Source: Candidatus Kuenenia stuttgartensis
GTDB lineage: Bacteria; Gemmatimonadota; Gemmatimonadetes; Gemmatimonadales; Gemmatimonadaceae
Reading direction: 5' to 3'
DNA: 64,000 bases
Assembly (NCBI GenBank): GCA_943330235.2
Contig: CALQGY020000002.1
Span: 1 to 64,000, forward strand
Part shown: one piece after another, positions 15,480 to 24,800 of the stretch
Numbering within the stretch: position 1 is the stretch's first letter
How the letters are laid out: every line of letters starts with the position of its first letter
The notes under the pieces: model-generated
What the model was told of the DNA's origin: nothing
The model's database searches: none
Seen by the model: only the letters and a program-made list of their open reading frames with translations
Position numbers and translations under genes: made by a program

Positions 15480-17867
15480 ATGCCATGGCGTACTGTGCGG
15501 CGGGCGTTGGCCCTGCTGGCAGTACTGACCGCCACACTGACGCCGTCGCTGCTGCCGGCGCAGTCGGTACGCGGTGTGGTTCGTCGTGGCACGACGGCGC
15601 TCCCGGGCGTCGTGGTTCAACTCCTTGACAGTGTTTCCGCGGTCGTCGCTCGCACCCTGAGCGACGACCGCGGTGCGTATCGGTTACTCGCGCCCCGCGC
15701 CGGCAGTTATCGGCTGGCCACGCGTCGCATTGGCTTCGTCCCGTCCGTGTCGGCACCGCTGCGGCTACGTGACGGGGAGACGTTGGAGCAGATGCTGCAG
15801 GTGGACGGCATTGCGGTGTCGCTGGATACCGTGCGGGTCAGCACGAACCGTCGCAGCTGTGCACTCGCCGACGGGTCCAACACCGCGAACGCGCTGGCCA
15901 ACGCGATGGTCGCGGCCACGTGGGAGCAGGCGCGCACCTCGCTCATGGCGACCGAAGCCAGTCTCGCCGGTCGCGCGATCAGCGCGGCGCTGCTCAACTA
16001 TCAGCGCACGCGCGATCGCGACGGCCGCATGACGCTGCAGGCGCTCACCATGACCGAGATGGACTCGGTGGCGCAGCCGTGGACCTCCGTCTCATGGAAT
16101 GAGTTGCAGAAGACGGGCTACATCGTGGCCGCGAAGGACACCACGGCCTTTCGCGCCCCAGGGCTGGATGTGCTGATCTCGAACGAGTTCGCTGCCGCGC
16201 ACTGTTTCCGCGTGGTCGCCACGACCGACAGCACCCAGATCGCGCTGGCCTTCGAGCCGGCCAAGAGCCGCCGGAATATCGCGGAGCTCAAGGGCACGCT
16301 GACGCTTGATCGACGAACGGCGGAGCTGCGCAGTCTCGACTTCGGCTACACGAACATCCAGGCGTTGCTCGATGAGGCCGGGGCCGGTGGTCGGATGGAG
16401 TTTGTCGCTCTGCGCGACGGCAGTTGGGCTATCGGGCGGTGGGTCATTCGCATGCCGGTGATCGGACAACGCACCGACGCCGGTCGAGCGCGCGTGCGCT
16501 TCACGCCCGTCGTCACCTCCACGGAAATCGGTGGTGGTGATCTGCTGGTGGCGCGACGCGGCACGGATACGCTCTGGTCGCGCGTGCTGCCGCCAGTCAC
16601 GGGTATCGTGACCGACTCGGCCAGTCGGCTGCCCGTCGTGGGAGCGCGCTTGCGATTGCGCGATACGGATCGGGCGACCGTGTCCGATACCGCCGGGCGC
16701 TTCGTGTTTACTGGGGTGCTCCCCGGTGATTACTCCATGTACGTCAACACGCCGTCGCTCGATTCCATCGGCGCGGTGACGGCGGTGCCGTTACTGGTGG
16801 CCGATACCGTCGCGACGCTGGCGGTCAAAGTGCCCAACGCGCGCCGCGTCCTACCGCTGGTCTGCGCACTCAGTGCGGACAGTCTGGCGCGGCGCCACGA
16901 CTTTGGTGTGGTGCGTGGTCTCGTGACGCTGGCGGAGGGGGCGACGCGCTCGGCGCCCATCGAGATCACGGTGCAGTGGACGGACAGCGCCACGCGCGCC
17001 GTCCGCACGCGGCGGACGCCTGCGGATGAGGCGCTCCGATTCCGCGTCTGCGATGTGCCACTCGGTACGACCCTCGTCGTGCAGGCCGCATCGGCCGGAC
17101 TGTCCTCCGGTTCGACGACAGTGCAGGTCACGCCCGCTTCCCCGTACGGACTGGCGGCGATCACCGTCGATGCACTGGCGCCCGATCAGGCCGTGATTGC
17201 GGGCACCGTGGTCGATGCAAGCGGTGCGCCGCTGGAGAACGTGACGGTGTCCATCACCGCGCTGGGGCTCACGACGGTGACCGATGCGACTGGCGCGTTC
17301 CGTCTCACGCGCGTCGCACCCGGACCGCAACAGCTTGCGGTGCGACGGGTCGGATTCGCGCCGCTCGATGTACCGGTGTCGGCGGTTGCCGGCCCGCCCA
17401 TGGGACCACGCATCACGCTGACGCGTGTGGCAACCCTCGAGGCGATGACCACCACCGCATCGCGTGCGTGGATGCGCGATTTCGAGGAGCATCGGCGCAC
17501 GGGGCTGGGGCACTTCTACACGCGGGAAGATCTCGCGAAGCAGGAGGCGCAGAAGTTGAGCGCGGTGCTGGTCATGACGCCCGGCGTGAAGATGGTGACC
17601 GATCGGCGGGGACGAAAATTCGTCTCGAGCAATCGCGGCCCGCGCTCACTGAGCGGCGGCGGCACGTGCTATGCGCAGGTGTTTCTCGATGCGAAGCCGA
17701 TCTACCTCGCACGCGCGGGGGAAGAGCCACCCAACATCGACGAGTTTCTCGTATCGCAGGCGGAAGCCATCGAATACTTCGCCAGCCCCGCGCAAACACC
17801 GGCGCCCTACAACGGGCTCAATTCGGTGTGCGGCGTGCTCGTGATTCACACGCGCCAGAGCAATTGA
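15480..17867 (+). CDS. Secreted CarboxypepD_reg/TonB-plug-like protein (paralogue A)
   Basis: 795 aa. The signal peptide ends LLPAQS. A carboxypeptidase-regulatory domain follows (VRGVVRRGTTALPGVVVQLLD ... FVPSVSAPL). There is a long middle region, at least two further such domains (VTGIVTDSASRLPVVGARLRL; IAGTVVDASGAPLENVTVSI), and a C-terminal plug-like domain (LSAVLVMTPGVKMVTDRRGR ... VCGVLVIHTR). No TonB-dependent beta-barrel follows, so it is not a complete receptor. A paralogue of the same layout is encoded at 29654-32104. Probably periplasmic or surface; role unknown. Confidence 0.8.
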   Translation: MPWRTVRRALALLAVLTATLTPSLLPAQSVRGVVRRGTTALPGVVVQLLDSVSAVVARTLSDDRGAYRLLAPRAGSYRLATRRIGFVPSVSAPLRLRDGETLEQMLQVDGIAVSLDTVRVSTNRRSCALADGSNTANALANAMVAATWEQARTSLMATEASLAGRAISAALLNYQRTRDRDGRMTLQALTMTEMDSVAQPWTSVSWNELQKTGYIVAAKDTTAFRAPGLDVLISNEFAAAHCFRVVATTDSTQIALAFEPAKSRRNIAELKGTLTLDRRTAELRSLDFGYTNIQALLDEAGAGGRMEFVALRDGSWAIGRWVIRMPVIGQRTDAGRARVRFTPVVTSTEIGGGDLLVARRGTDTLWSRVLPPVTGIVTDSASRLPVVGARLRLRDTDRATVSDTAGRFVFTGVLPGDYSMYVNTPSLDSIGAVTAVPLLVADTVATLAVKVPNARRVLPLVCALSADSLARRHDFGVVRGLVTLAEGATRSAPIEITVQWTDSATRAVRTRRTPADEALRFRVCDVPLGTTLVVQAASAGLSSGSTTVQVTPASPYGLAAITVDALAPDQAVIAGTVVDASGAPLENVTVSITALGLTTVTDATGAFRLTRVAPGPQQLAVRRVGFAPLDVPVSAVAGPPMGPRITLTRVATLEAMTTTASRAWMRDFEEHRRTGLGHFYTREDLAKQEAQKLSAVLVMTPGVKMVTDRRGRKFVSSNRGPRSLSGGGTCYAQVFLDAKPIYLARAGEEPPNIDEFLVSQAEAIEYFASPAQTPAPYNGLNSVCGVLVIHTRQSN

Positions 17868-17898
17868 TCCGCGCGCGGATTCATCGCCGCGTGCGCGA

Positions 17899-18603
17899 CT
17901 AACCGGCGCGTACCGCCCGCAGGCGCGCCGCGTCCGCCTCGGTCAACGCGCGCTGCACGATGCGCGCCAGCAACAGCCCGAGCAGCACGGTGACGACAAT
18001 GCCGGCGCCGAACATCACGGGCGAGACGGTGGGCGAGCCATCCGCGCGCGGACCCGCGCCCGACGCGCTGCCGTAGGCGGCATACGTGATGACAATGGGG
18101 GCGAGGCCAAATGTGCCGATGACGTAGTCGCGCAGGCGCACGCGCGTCACACCCAGCGCGTAGTTGGACAGCACGAACGGCACAGCCGGCGACAGCCGCA
18201 GCAGGAAGACCAGCTTGAGCCCGTCCTCGCCGATCACGCGATCAATCGCAGACAGCGTCGGGTTGGCGGCAACGCGACGCTCCACCAACGACCGCGCGAA
18301 ATAGCGGCCAATGAGAAACGCGCTGGTGCCGCCCAGAACCGCGCCAGTGAGCGCCAGGATGGACCCCTTCACCACGCCAAACACCGCACCGCCGGCCATG
18401 ATGACCAGAAATGCCGGCAGCATCAGCACCACCGCCGCCACATACGCGCCTACGTAGACGATGGGCGCCCACACACCCAAGGTGTGCACCCACGCCGCAA
18501 ACCCGGGCAGCCATGGCGAGACCATGCGGCCAATGAGCAGGCCGAACACGATGGGGACGGCGATGCCCGCAGCACGGGAGATTCCCTTGAGATCGAAGCG
18601 CAT
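17899..18603 (-). CDS. TVP38/TMEM64 (DedA-like) membrane protein
   Basis: 234 aa from ATG 18603; the 445-aa frame in the track runs into cyanophycinase antisense and is rejected. Hydrophobic helices flank the VTT domain: LMLPAFLVIMAGGAVFGVVKGSILALTGAVLGGTSAFLIGRYFAR and LVFLLRLSPAVPFVLSNYALGVTRVRLRDYVIGTF. This large family is linked to lipid scrambling or transport. It is convergent with paralogue A; a 14-base palindrome (atccgcgcgcggat, 17867-17880) lies between them. It is divergent from the cyanophycin cluster. Confidence 0.9.
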   Translation of the reverse strand: MRFDLKGISRAAGIAVPIVFGLLIGRMVSPWLPGFAAWVHTLGVWAPIVYVGAYVAAVVLMLPAFLVIMAGGAVFGVVKGSILALTGAVLGGTSAFLIGRYFARSLVERRVAANPTLSAIDRVIGEDGLKLVFLLRLSPAVPFVLSNYALGVTRVRLRDYVIGTFGLAPIVITYAAYGSASGAGPRADGSPTVSPVMFGAGIVVTVLLGLLLARIVQRALTEADAARLRAVRAG

Positions 18604-18741
18604 AGCGAAAGGTAGTGCGCACGCGCCGACGCGGCAGTTCACCCCTTGGGGGGCGACGAACTTCGCCGGGCGCGCCCTGCCGCTCTCGATGGTCGTTAGC
18701 TTTCGAGAGACGCAGTTCACCTCCCGAAAGCCCACGATCTC

Positions 18742-19554
18742 ATGCGCGGCTGGATCATCCCCATCGGCGGTAAGCTGCTGTCGTCCGCCATCCTCGAACG
18801 CTTTGTGACGTTGAGCGGCGGTACCGACGCGCGTATCGCGGTCATCCCGACCGCCTCGAACGAGCCCGATATGGGCACGTATTTCGAGCGGGTGTTTCAG
18901 CGCCAAGGCGTCGCGCAGGTCAAGGCGCTCAACTTCGATCGTCGCACCGACTGTGACGACAGCGACTGGCTCGCGTGGCTGAGCCAGGCCACTGGCGTCT
19001 TCCTGACCGGTGGCAACCAGTTGCGCCTGTCCACGATTCTGGGCGGGACCCCCGCCGCGACGCAGCTGCGGCACTTGCACGCGCATGGCGTGCCCATTGC
19101 CGGCACGAGCGCGGGGGCGGCCTTCCTCAGCGAGCATATGATCGCCTTTGGCGATGAGGGCAGCACACCGCGTGCGGGCATGGTGACGCTGTGCCCCGGT
19201 CTTGGCCTCACCAATCGTCTCATCATCGATCAGCATTTCCGCCAGCGGGATCGCATGGGACGCTTACTCACGGCGCTTTCGTACAACCCGTTCTGCATCG
19301 GGCTGGGCGTTGATGAGGATACGGCGGCTTTCATCGGTCCCGACGACACGCTCGACGTGTTGGGCTCGGGCGCGGTGACGGTCATCGATCCGTCTAAAAT
19401 CTCGTACTCGTCCGTCGCGGAGGCCGCGCCCGGTGACCCGATCACCATCGTGGGGGCCACGGTGCATCTGCTCGGTCCCGGCTCGTCGTTCAACTTGCAG
19501 ACGCGACGCGCTGAGCCGGCCGCACTCCACGAATCCTTCGTCTCCGGCGGATAA
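18742..19554 (+). CDS. cphB: Cyanophycinase
   Basis: 270 aa. Serine peptidase of the S51 family that cuts cyanophycin (multi-L-arginyl-poly-L-aspartate) into beta-Asp-Arg dipeptides. The nucleophile elbow GTSAGAAFLSEHM and the TGGNQLRLSTILGGT segment are typical, as is LIIDQHFRQRDRMGRLL. No signal peptide, so cytoplasmic. The cphA start follows 6 bases after its stop, and the cphA-like paralogue overlaps cphA, so the three genes form one operon for making and mobilising a nitrogen and carbon reserve. Confidence 0.95.
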   Translation: MRGWIIPIGGKLLSSAILERFVTLSGGTDARIAVIPTASNEPDMGTYFERVFQRQGVAQVKALNFDRRTDCDDSDWLAWLSQATGVFLTGGNQLRLSTILGGTPAATQLRHLHAHGVPIAGTSAGAAFLSEHMIAFGDEGSTPRAGMVTLCPGLGLTNRLIIDQHFRQRDRMGRLLTALSYNPFCIGLGVDEDTAAFIGPDDTLDVLGSGAVTVIDPSKISYSSVAEAAPGDPITIVGATVHLLGPGSSFNLQTRRAEPAALHESFVSGG

Positions 19555-19560
19555 GCGCTT

Positions 19561-22428
19561 ATGAAGATCCTCGCTCGCTCCGTCTATGTCGGCCCCAGTC
19601 ACTACGCGCATTTCCCGGTGATTCGACTGGTGCTCGATCTGGGTGTGCTCGAAGCCTGGCCCACGCGTGCACTGGGCGACGGGTTCATTGACGCGCTCCT
19701 GCTCGCGCTTCCGGGACTCCGCGAGCATGGGTGCTCCTATGGCGTAGCGGGCGGCTTTGTGCGCCGCATGACGGAAGACGAGGGGACGTGGCTGGGGCAT
19801 GTCCTCGAGCATGTCGCGATCGAGTTGCAGAATGTTGCCGGCGTCAAAGTCACCTTTGGCAAGACGCGCGAGACGTCCACGCCCGGTGTCTATGATGTGG
19901 TCTTCGAGTACGAGCAGGACGACGTCGGTCTGGAAGCCGCCGCGGTGGCGCTGGATCTGTTGCATCACCTGCTCCCCGAGGCGCTGCGTCCCGAGGGCAC
20001 CGATCCGTCGTTCGATCTTGCTGAGCGCCGCGATGCCTTCATCCGCTATGCGCAGCGGCGCGCGCTGGGTCCGAGCACGGCCAGCATCGTGCACGCGGCG
20101 GAGTCGCGTGACATCCCGTGGATTCGCCTGAATGAGCAAAGCCTGATTCAGTTGGGATACGGCTGCCATCAGCAACGCATTCAAGCCACGATCACCGGGC
20201 GCACGTCGCACATCGCGGTGGAGCTGGCGTCGGATAAAGAGGAGACGAATCGCATTCTCGCGAATCTCGGTCTCCCGGTGCCCAAGCAGCGTCTCGTGCA
20301 GACCGCCGAACGCGCCGTCGCTGCGGCCGAGCGCATTGGGTATCCGGTGGTCACCAAGCCATACAACGGCAACCACGGGCGCGGCGTATCCGTCGCGTTA
20401 ACCTCGGCGGAGCAGGTCGTCGCCGGCTTCGACCGCGCGAAGGATATTTCGCGCAGCGTCATCGTGGAGAGCTATATCACCGGTCACGATCATCGTATGC
20501 TCGTGGTCAACGGTGAGCTGGTGGCGGTAAGCAAGCGGGAGCCGGGCAAGGTCACGGGCGACGGCGTGCACACCATTGAGCAGCTCGTGGCCATCGTGAA
20601 CACCGATCCGCGTCGCGGCATCGGTCACGAGAAGGTGCTCACGCAGCTCGAGCTTGATGAACAGGCGACGGGGCTGCTCGTGAAGATGGGCTACAGCGCG
20701 AGCACCGTGCCCGCTGCGGGCGAAGACGTGTATCTGCGGCTGACGGCCAATTTGTCGACGGGCGGCACCGCCGCGGATATGACCGATGTGGTGCACCCCG
20801 ACAACACCGAGATGGCGGTGCGCGCCATTCAGGCGATCGGCCTCGATGTGGGGGGCGTGGATTTCCTCTCGCCGGACATCACGCAATCGTACAAAGACGT
20901 GGGCGGGGCGATCTGCGAAGTGAACGCGGCGCCGGGGTTCCGCATGCACATGGCCCCCAGCGAGGGGCGGCCGCGTGATGTCGCGGGTAAAGTCATCGAC
21001 ATGCTCTTCCCGCGGAACGCGCCCAGTACCATTCCGATTGCGGCGCTGACCGGCACGAACGGCAAGACCACCACCGCGCGCCTGCTGGCGCACATCCACA
21101 AGCTTGCGGGCAAGCGCGTGGGACTCACCACCACCGACGGCGTCTACATCGACGGGCAGCGTACGGTCGAAGGGGACATGACCGGTCCTACGTCGGCGCG
21201 CATTGTGCTAAGCGATCCGGCGGTGGAAGTCGCGGTACTGGAAACTGCGCGCGGCGGACTGTTGCGCGCAGGCATGGCCATGCGCCACGTCGATGTTGGC
21301 GCGGTGCTCAACATCCAGCCCGATCATCTCGGGCAGAAGGGCATCGACACGCTTGAGCAGTTGGCGGAAGTCAAACGCACGGTCGTGGAGATCGCGACCG
21401 ACACCGCCGTGTTGAATGCCGACGATCCGTTAACGCTGCGCATGGCCGCGTACACGAAGGCCAAGCATGTCTGCTACGTGACCATGGACCCCGCGCATGA
21501 TCTGGTGCGCGAGCATATTCGGGCCGGCGGGCGCGCCATCGCGCTGGAGGCGGGCGTGAATGGCCAGATGATTACCATCTACGATCGCGGCGCGCACATC
21601 CCGTTGCTGTGGACGCATCTGATCCCGGCCACGCTCGAGGGACGCGCGACGTTCAATGTGCAGAATGCGATGTTCGCGGCGGCGATGGCATTTGCCATGG
21701 GCGTCCGCCTGGAGGATATCCGTCACGGGTTGCGCACCTTCGACACCACGTTCTTCCAGGCACCGGGACGCTTGAATGTCTACGACGAGCATCCCTTCAA
21801 GGTGCTCTTCGACTACGGACACAACGCGCATGCGGTGGGGGCCCTCTGTCAGTTGGTGAATCGCATGACGCCGGCCGGCCGTCGCCTGTGCGTGCTCTCT
21901 GCCCCCGGTGATCGTCGCGACGAGGACATCCGCGCCATTGCGCGCGTGGCGGCCGCGGCGGGCTTTGATCACTACATCTGTCGTCGCGACGACGGACTGC
22001 GTGGACGCGGTGCCGAGGAAGTGCCGCGCCTCTTACTCGATGAACTCGGCGCTGCGGGAATCCCCGATGCGCGGATGAGTCTCATCGCGGATGAGCAGCA
22101 GGCCATCGATGCGGCCCTGCGCATGGCGACTACGGGCGACTTGGTATTGATCTTCGCCGACGCGCTCGCGCGCGGCTGGAAGCAGATCATCAACTTCCGT
22201 CCCGATTCGTCCGCCTCAATCATTCCGGCACCACGGGCCGCGCGTGCCGTACCGCGACAGGCGGTGCATGAGGACGCACCGGCCGACGACACATCGCCCG
22301 CCAAGGCGTCCACATCGGTGATGGGCGAGTTCGCCGTCGTCACCGCGCGGTGGAGTGCTACACCAGAGGAGGTCGTCCTGATGCGCGATGCGCGCGGCGT
22401 CATCGTGGCACCGGAGTCGAGTGACTGA
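19561..22428 (+). CDS. cphA: Cyanophycin synthetase CphA
   Basis: 955 aa. It extends cyanophycin by alternately adding Asp to the backbone and Arg to side chains, with ATP. N-domain about 1-160; ATP-grasp domain from about 225 (IGYPVVTKPYNGNHGRGVSVAL, VIVESYITGHDHR); Mur-ligase domain from about 497 (GTNGKTTTARLLAHI, ETARGGLLRAGMA, NIQPDHLG, FDYGHNAHA). A tail of about 75 residues past the usual end (from FRPDSSAS) is Ala/Pro-rich and then semi-ordered, which is longer than the usual CphA of about 870-900 aa. All catalytic modules look intact. Confidence 0.96.
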   Translation: MKILARSVYVGPSHYAHFPVIRLVLDLGVLEAWPTRALGDGFIDALLLALPGLREHGCSYGVAGGFVRRMTEDEGTWLGHVLEHVAIELQNVAGVKVTFGKTRETSTPGVYDVVFEYEQDDVGLEAAAVALDLLHHLLPEALRPEGTDPSFDLAERRDAFIRYAQRRALGPSTASIVHAAESRDIPWIRLNEQSLIQLGYGCHQQRIQATITGRTSHIAVELASDKEETNRILANLGLPVPKQRLVQTAERAVAAAERIGYPVVTKPYNGNHGRGVSVALTSAEQVVAGFDRAKDISRSVIVESYITGHDHRMLVVNGELVAVSKREPGKVTGDGVHTIEQLVAIVNTDPRRGIGHEKVLTQLELDEQATGLLVKMGYSASTVPAAGEDVYLRLTANLSTGGTAADMTDVVHPDNTEMAVRAIQAIGLDVGGVDFLSPDITQSYKDVGGAICEVNAAPGFRMHMAPSEGRPRDVAGKVIDMLFPRNAPSTIPIAALTGTNGKTTTARLLAHIHKLAGKRVGLTTTDGVYIDGQRTVEGDMTGPTSARIVLSDPAVEVAVLETARGGLLRAGMAMRHVDVGAVLNIQPDHLGQKGIDTLEQLAEVKRTVVEIATDTAVLNADDPLTLRMAAYTKAKHVCYVTMDPAHDLVREHIRAGGRAIALEAGVNGQMITIYDRGAHIPLLWTHLIPATLEGRATFNVQNAMFAAAMAFAMGVRLEDIRHGLRTFDTTFFQAPGRLNVYDEHPFKVLFDYGHNAHAVGALCQLVNRMTPAGRRLCVLSAPGDRRDEDIRAIARVAAAAGFDHYICRRDDGLRGRGAEEVPRLLLDELGAAGIPDARMSLIADEQQAIDAALRMATTGDLVLIFADALARGWKQIINFRPDSSASIIPAPRAARAVPRQAVHEDAPADDTSPAKASTSVMGEFAVVTARWSATPEEVVLMRDARGVIVAPESSD

Positions 22429-24187
22429 CGTGAACGAACGCTCTCCGGCGATTCACGATTCGCGTCGTCTCTTCGGCCCGAATCAATTTGCGCTCCACGC
22501 CGGCGCGGTACTTGAGGTGACGTGCGTCGACGCACGCGGTCGCGACACCGTCGGCCACTGGGCCCAACAGGTGGCTCGGTTCGCGGCCGCACTCGGTTGG
22601 TTTGACGCCACGGTGCACACCCACGTCTCGCGCGAGCGCGCGATGCTGTTTATCACGGCGCCCATCGATGGCTTGATGACTGCGACCGAGGTGACGGAAC
22701 TCGCGTGGGTCGCGGCAGAGGCGGCGGTGGATGGTCAGCCGACGCCTGATGTGATCGCGATGCTGCGCGAAGGCTATACGCGTGAGCGACAGTCGATGCC
22801 GCATCTCGTCGGCATTCAGGCCTATGCCCGTCAGCGCGGCCTCGTGTTCTCGCTGGACGGTGACGCCTGCTCGGTGGGCAGTGGTACCGGCGTCCGCACG
22901 GTGACGCACGGTGACGTCCCCGTCGACGACGTCTCGGAGTTCGACGAGGCTTGGGAGTCCGCACACGACGTGCCCATCGCGCTGGTGACCGGATCGAACG
23001 GCAAGACCACCACCACGCGTCTGGTGGCCGCGATGTGGCGCGCCAGCGGTCGGTGTACCGGCTGGAATTGTAGCGACGGCGTCTGGGTGGACCATGATCA
23101 GCTAGAGGACGGCGACTATACCGGCCCGACGGGCGCTCGGCGCGTCATCGGTGATGTGCGCGTGCAAGCGGCCGTTCTGGAGACGGCGCGCGGCGGGATG
23201 CTGCGTCGCGGACTCGCCGTGAATTGGGCCGATGGCGCCATCATCACCAACATCTCCGCCGATCACTTCGGCGAGTACGGCATTGAGACGCTCGCGGATC
23301 TGGCGCAGGCGAAGCGCTTGGTGGCGCGGGCGCTTCGCCCCGGGGCGCCGCTCGTGCTGAACGCGGATGATGAGACGCTACGAGCGCTCGCCCAACAGCT
23401 CACCGTGCCGATCGTGTGGTTCAGCGCGCAGGATCATCCGCTGGCGCGACTGACCGACGACTCCTCGCCGGCAGCACCCGCGATGGCGTCCATTGTGCGC
23501 GACGGCGCGCTGCTGCTCCATCGGGACGGCGCGTGGCACCATCTCGGTCTCGTGCAGGACATGCCATTGACCTTGCAAGGCGCCGCCGTGCATAACATCG
23601 CCAACCTCGCGGGCGCTGCGCTTCTGGCCAGCGTGGTCGGCGTACCGCTGGACGCGATTCGTGCCGTGGTTACGACCTTTGGCGCGGCGACCACCGACAA
23701 TCCCGGTCGCTTGATGGTGCGTGCGTGCGGTGGACTCACCGTGGTGATGGACTACGCGCACAATCCCGACGGGCTCGCCTCCCTGAGTCGGACGGCGGCG
23801 TCGCTGCGCGGTTCGCGGCGTCTCTTGCTGTTGGGGCAGGCGGGTGATCGTGATGACGCGCAACTCGCTGCGTTGGCGACCACAGCGTGGCAGAGCCAGT
23901 CGTTCGATCGCGTGATCATCAAGGAGCTGCCCAGCATGCGCCGAGGACGTGCTCCGGGTGTGGTGTCCGCCGTCTTGCGCGCCGCACTGCTGGCCGCGGG
24001 CGCACCGGATGCGGCCATCGCGATGGCCGACGATGAATGCGAAGGCGTGCGCGCGGCGCTCGCGTGGGGGCGCGCCGGTGATGTGCTGGTGCTGGGCGTG
24101 CATGCTGAACGCGCGCGCGTGCTCGCGCTCATCGATGCGCTGGTCGCCACCGAGTGGACCGCCGGCGACCCCGTACCGGCTTGTTGA
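22421..24187 (+). CDS. CphA-like Mur ligase lacking the ATP-grasp domain
   Basis: 588 aa from GTG 22421, overlapping the cphA stop; GTG 22430 is an alternative. It starts with a CphA-type N-domain (SRRLFGPNQFALHAGAVLEV). It keeps a segment like the entry to ATP-grasp (IQAYARQRGLVFSLDGDACSVGSG), then passes directly to a Mur-ligase domain whose P-loop GSNGKTTTTR is at about residue 190, against 497 in CphA. Mur motifs are complete: ETARGGMLRRGLA, NISADHFG, LNADDETL, DYAHNPDG. This predicts one ligation activity instead of two, on a free or carrier-bound dipeptide or on cyanophycin ends; the substrate is inferred only. Confidence 0.85.
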   Translation: MTDVNERSPAIHDSRRLFGPNQFALHAGAVLEVTCVDARGRDTVGHWAQQVARFAAALGWFDATVHTHVSRERAMLFITAPIDGLMTATEVTELAWVAAEAAVDGQPTPDVIAMLREGYTRERQSMPHLVGIQAYARQRGLVFSLDGDACSVGSGTGVRTVTHGDVPVDDVSEFDEAWESAHDVPIALVTGSNGKTTTTRLVAAMWRASGRCTGWNCSDGVWVDHDQLEDGDYTGPTGARRVIGDVRVQAAVLETARGGMLRRGLAVNWADGAIITNISADHFGEYGIETLADLAQAKRLVARALRPGAPLVLNADDETLRALAQQLTVPIVWFSAQDHPLARLTDDSSPAAPAMASIVRDGALLLHRDGAWHHLGLVQDMPLTLQGAAVHNIANLAGAALLASVVGVPLDAIRAVVTTFGAATTDNPGRLMVRACGGLTVVMDYAHNPDGLASLSRTAASLRGSRRLLLLGQAGDRDDAQLAALATTAWQSQSFDRVIIKELPSMRRGRAPGVVSAVLRAALLAAGAPDAAIAMADDECEGVRAALAWGRAGDVLVLGVHAERARVLALIDALVATEWTAGDPVPAC

Positions 24188-24694
24188 TTACCGCACGGTG
24201 AGCATCTTCACCATGCCCTTCTCCGTGTGCATGCGCCCGTCGCGCGCGGGGATGAGGCAGGCCAAGATGTAACGGCCGGGTTTCATACGCAGCGTCAGAA
24301 ACGTTTCGGACTTGGGTGCGATGGTGGTGGTCTGTCCCATGCCGATCATCCAGGCGGGAATCATCCCCTGTGCGTGATACTGATCGAGAAACTCCCGTAG
24401 CGAATGATTGGCCGGAAGTTCGAAGACCGCGAGCGCATGCAGGTCGCTCCCGGCGTTCACCAGATTGAACGCCACGATCCCTGCCGGCGCCACGTCCGGC
24501 GACGTGAACGCGTAGTCGATGCCGAGGACGCGGACGTACGCCACATCCTGCGCGTCGGCCGATACGGGGCGCACCGCGGCGGGTTTGGCGGGTGATGGCG
24601 GCGCCGTTTTCTGCGCGGTGAGTTGACAGGCGGGTACGGCGACGGCGAGCAGCACGGCGCGATACCATACCCGCGAGAGCGATGGACACTTCAT
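24188..24694 (-). CDS. Exported blue-copper (cupredoxin-like) protein
   Basis: 168 aa from ATG 24694. Hydrophobic signal with LLAVAVPAC, a possible lipobox. A cupredoxin-type fold follows. It shows His in SDLHALAVFEL and a C-terminal loop CLIPARDGRMHTEKGM (C-x9-H-x4-M), the full His-Cys-His-Met set of a type 1 copper site. Possible electron carrier. It is divergent from the SLBB export gene and convergent with the CphA-like gene, with no spacing. Confidence 0.75.
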   Translation of the reverse strand: MKCPSLSRVWYRAVLLAVAVPACQLTAQKTAPPSPAKPAAVRPVSADAQDVAYVRVLGIDYAFTSPDVAPAGIVAFNLVNAGSDLHALAVFELPANHSLREFLDQYHAQGMIPAWMIGMGQTTTIAPKSETFLTLRMKPGRYILACLIPARDGRMHTEKGMVKMLTVR

Positions 24695-24774
24695 GACGAG
24701 CCTCCGCGAACGGTGGGCCAACGAGGACCCCTCTACGGTGCGGCGAGCCGGAGCACGCGTCAGTCGGGCAATAA

Positions 24775-24800
24775 CCCACAGACGTGTAGGCGTCTGTGGG
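24775..24800. promoter_or_regulatory. Hairpin in the long leader of the SLBB export gene
   Basis: Perfect 10-bp stem (cccacagacg / cgtctgtggg) with the loop tgtagg, about 160 bases upstream of the SLBB start. The whole 24695-24959 leader is non-coding and contains a second potential short stem (ggcggggctgtccgcc). It could be a riboregulator or attenuator; no known riboswitch consensus was recognised. Confidence 0.5.

Noticed and set aside
17899-19236. 445-aa reading of the TVP38 gene
   Set aside because: The first 211 residues lie antisense to cyanophycinase and are compositionally shadow-like; the real start is ATG 18603.
19264-20376. Antisense ORF of 370 aa opposite cphB/cphA
   Set aside because: Shadow frame; the real genes have full catalytic motifs.
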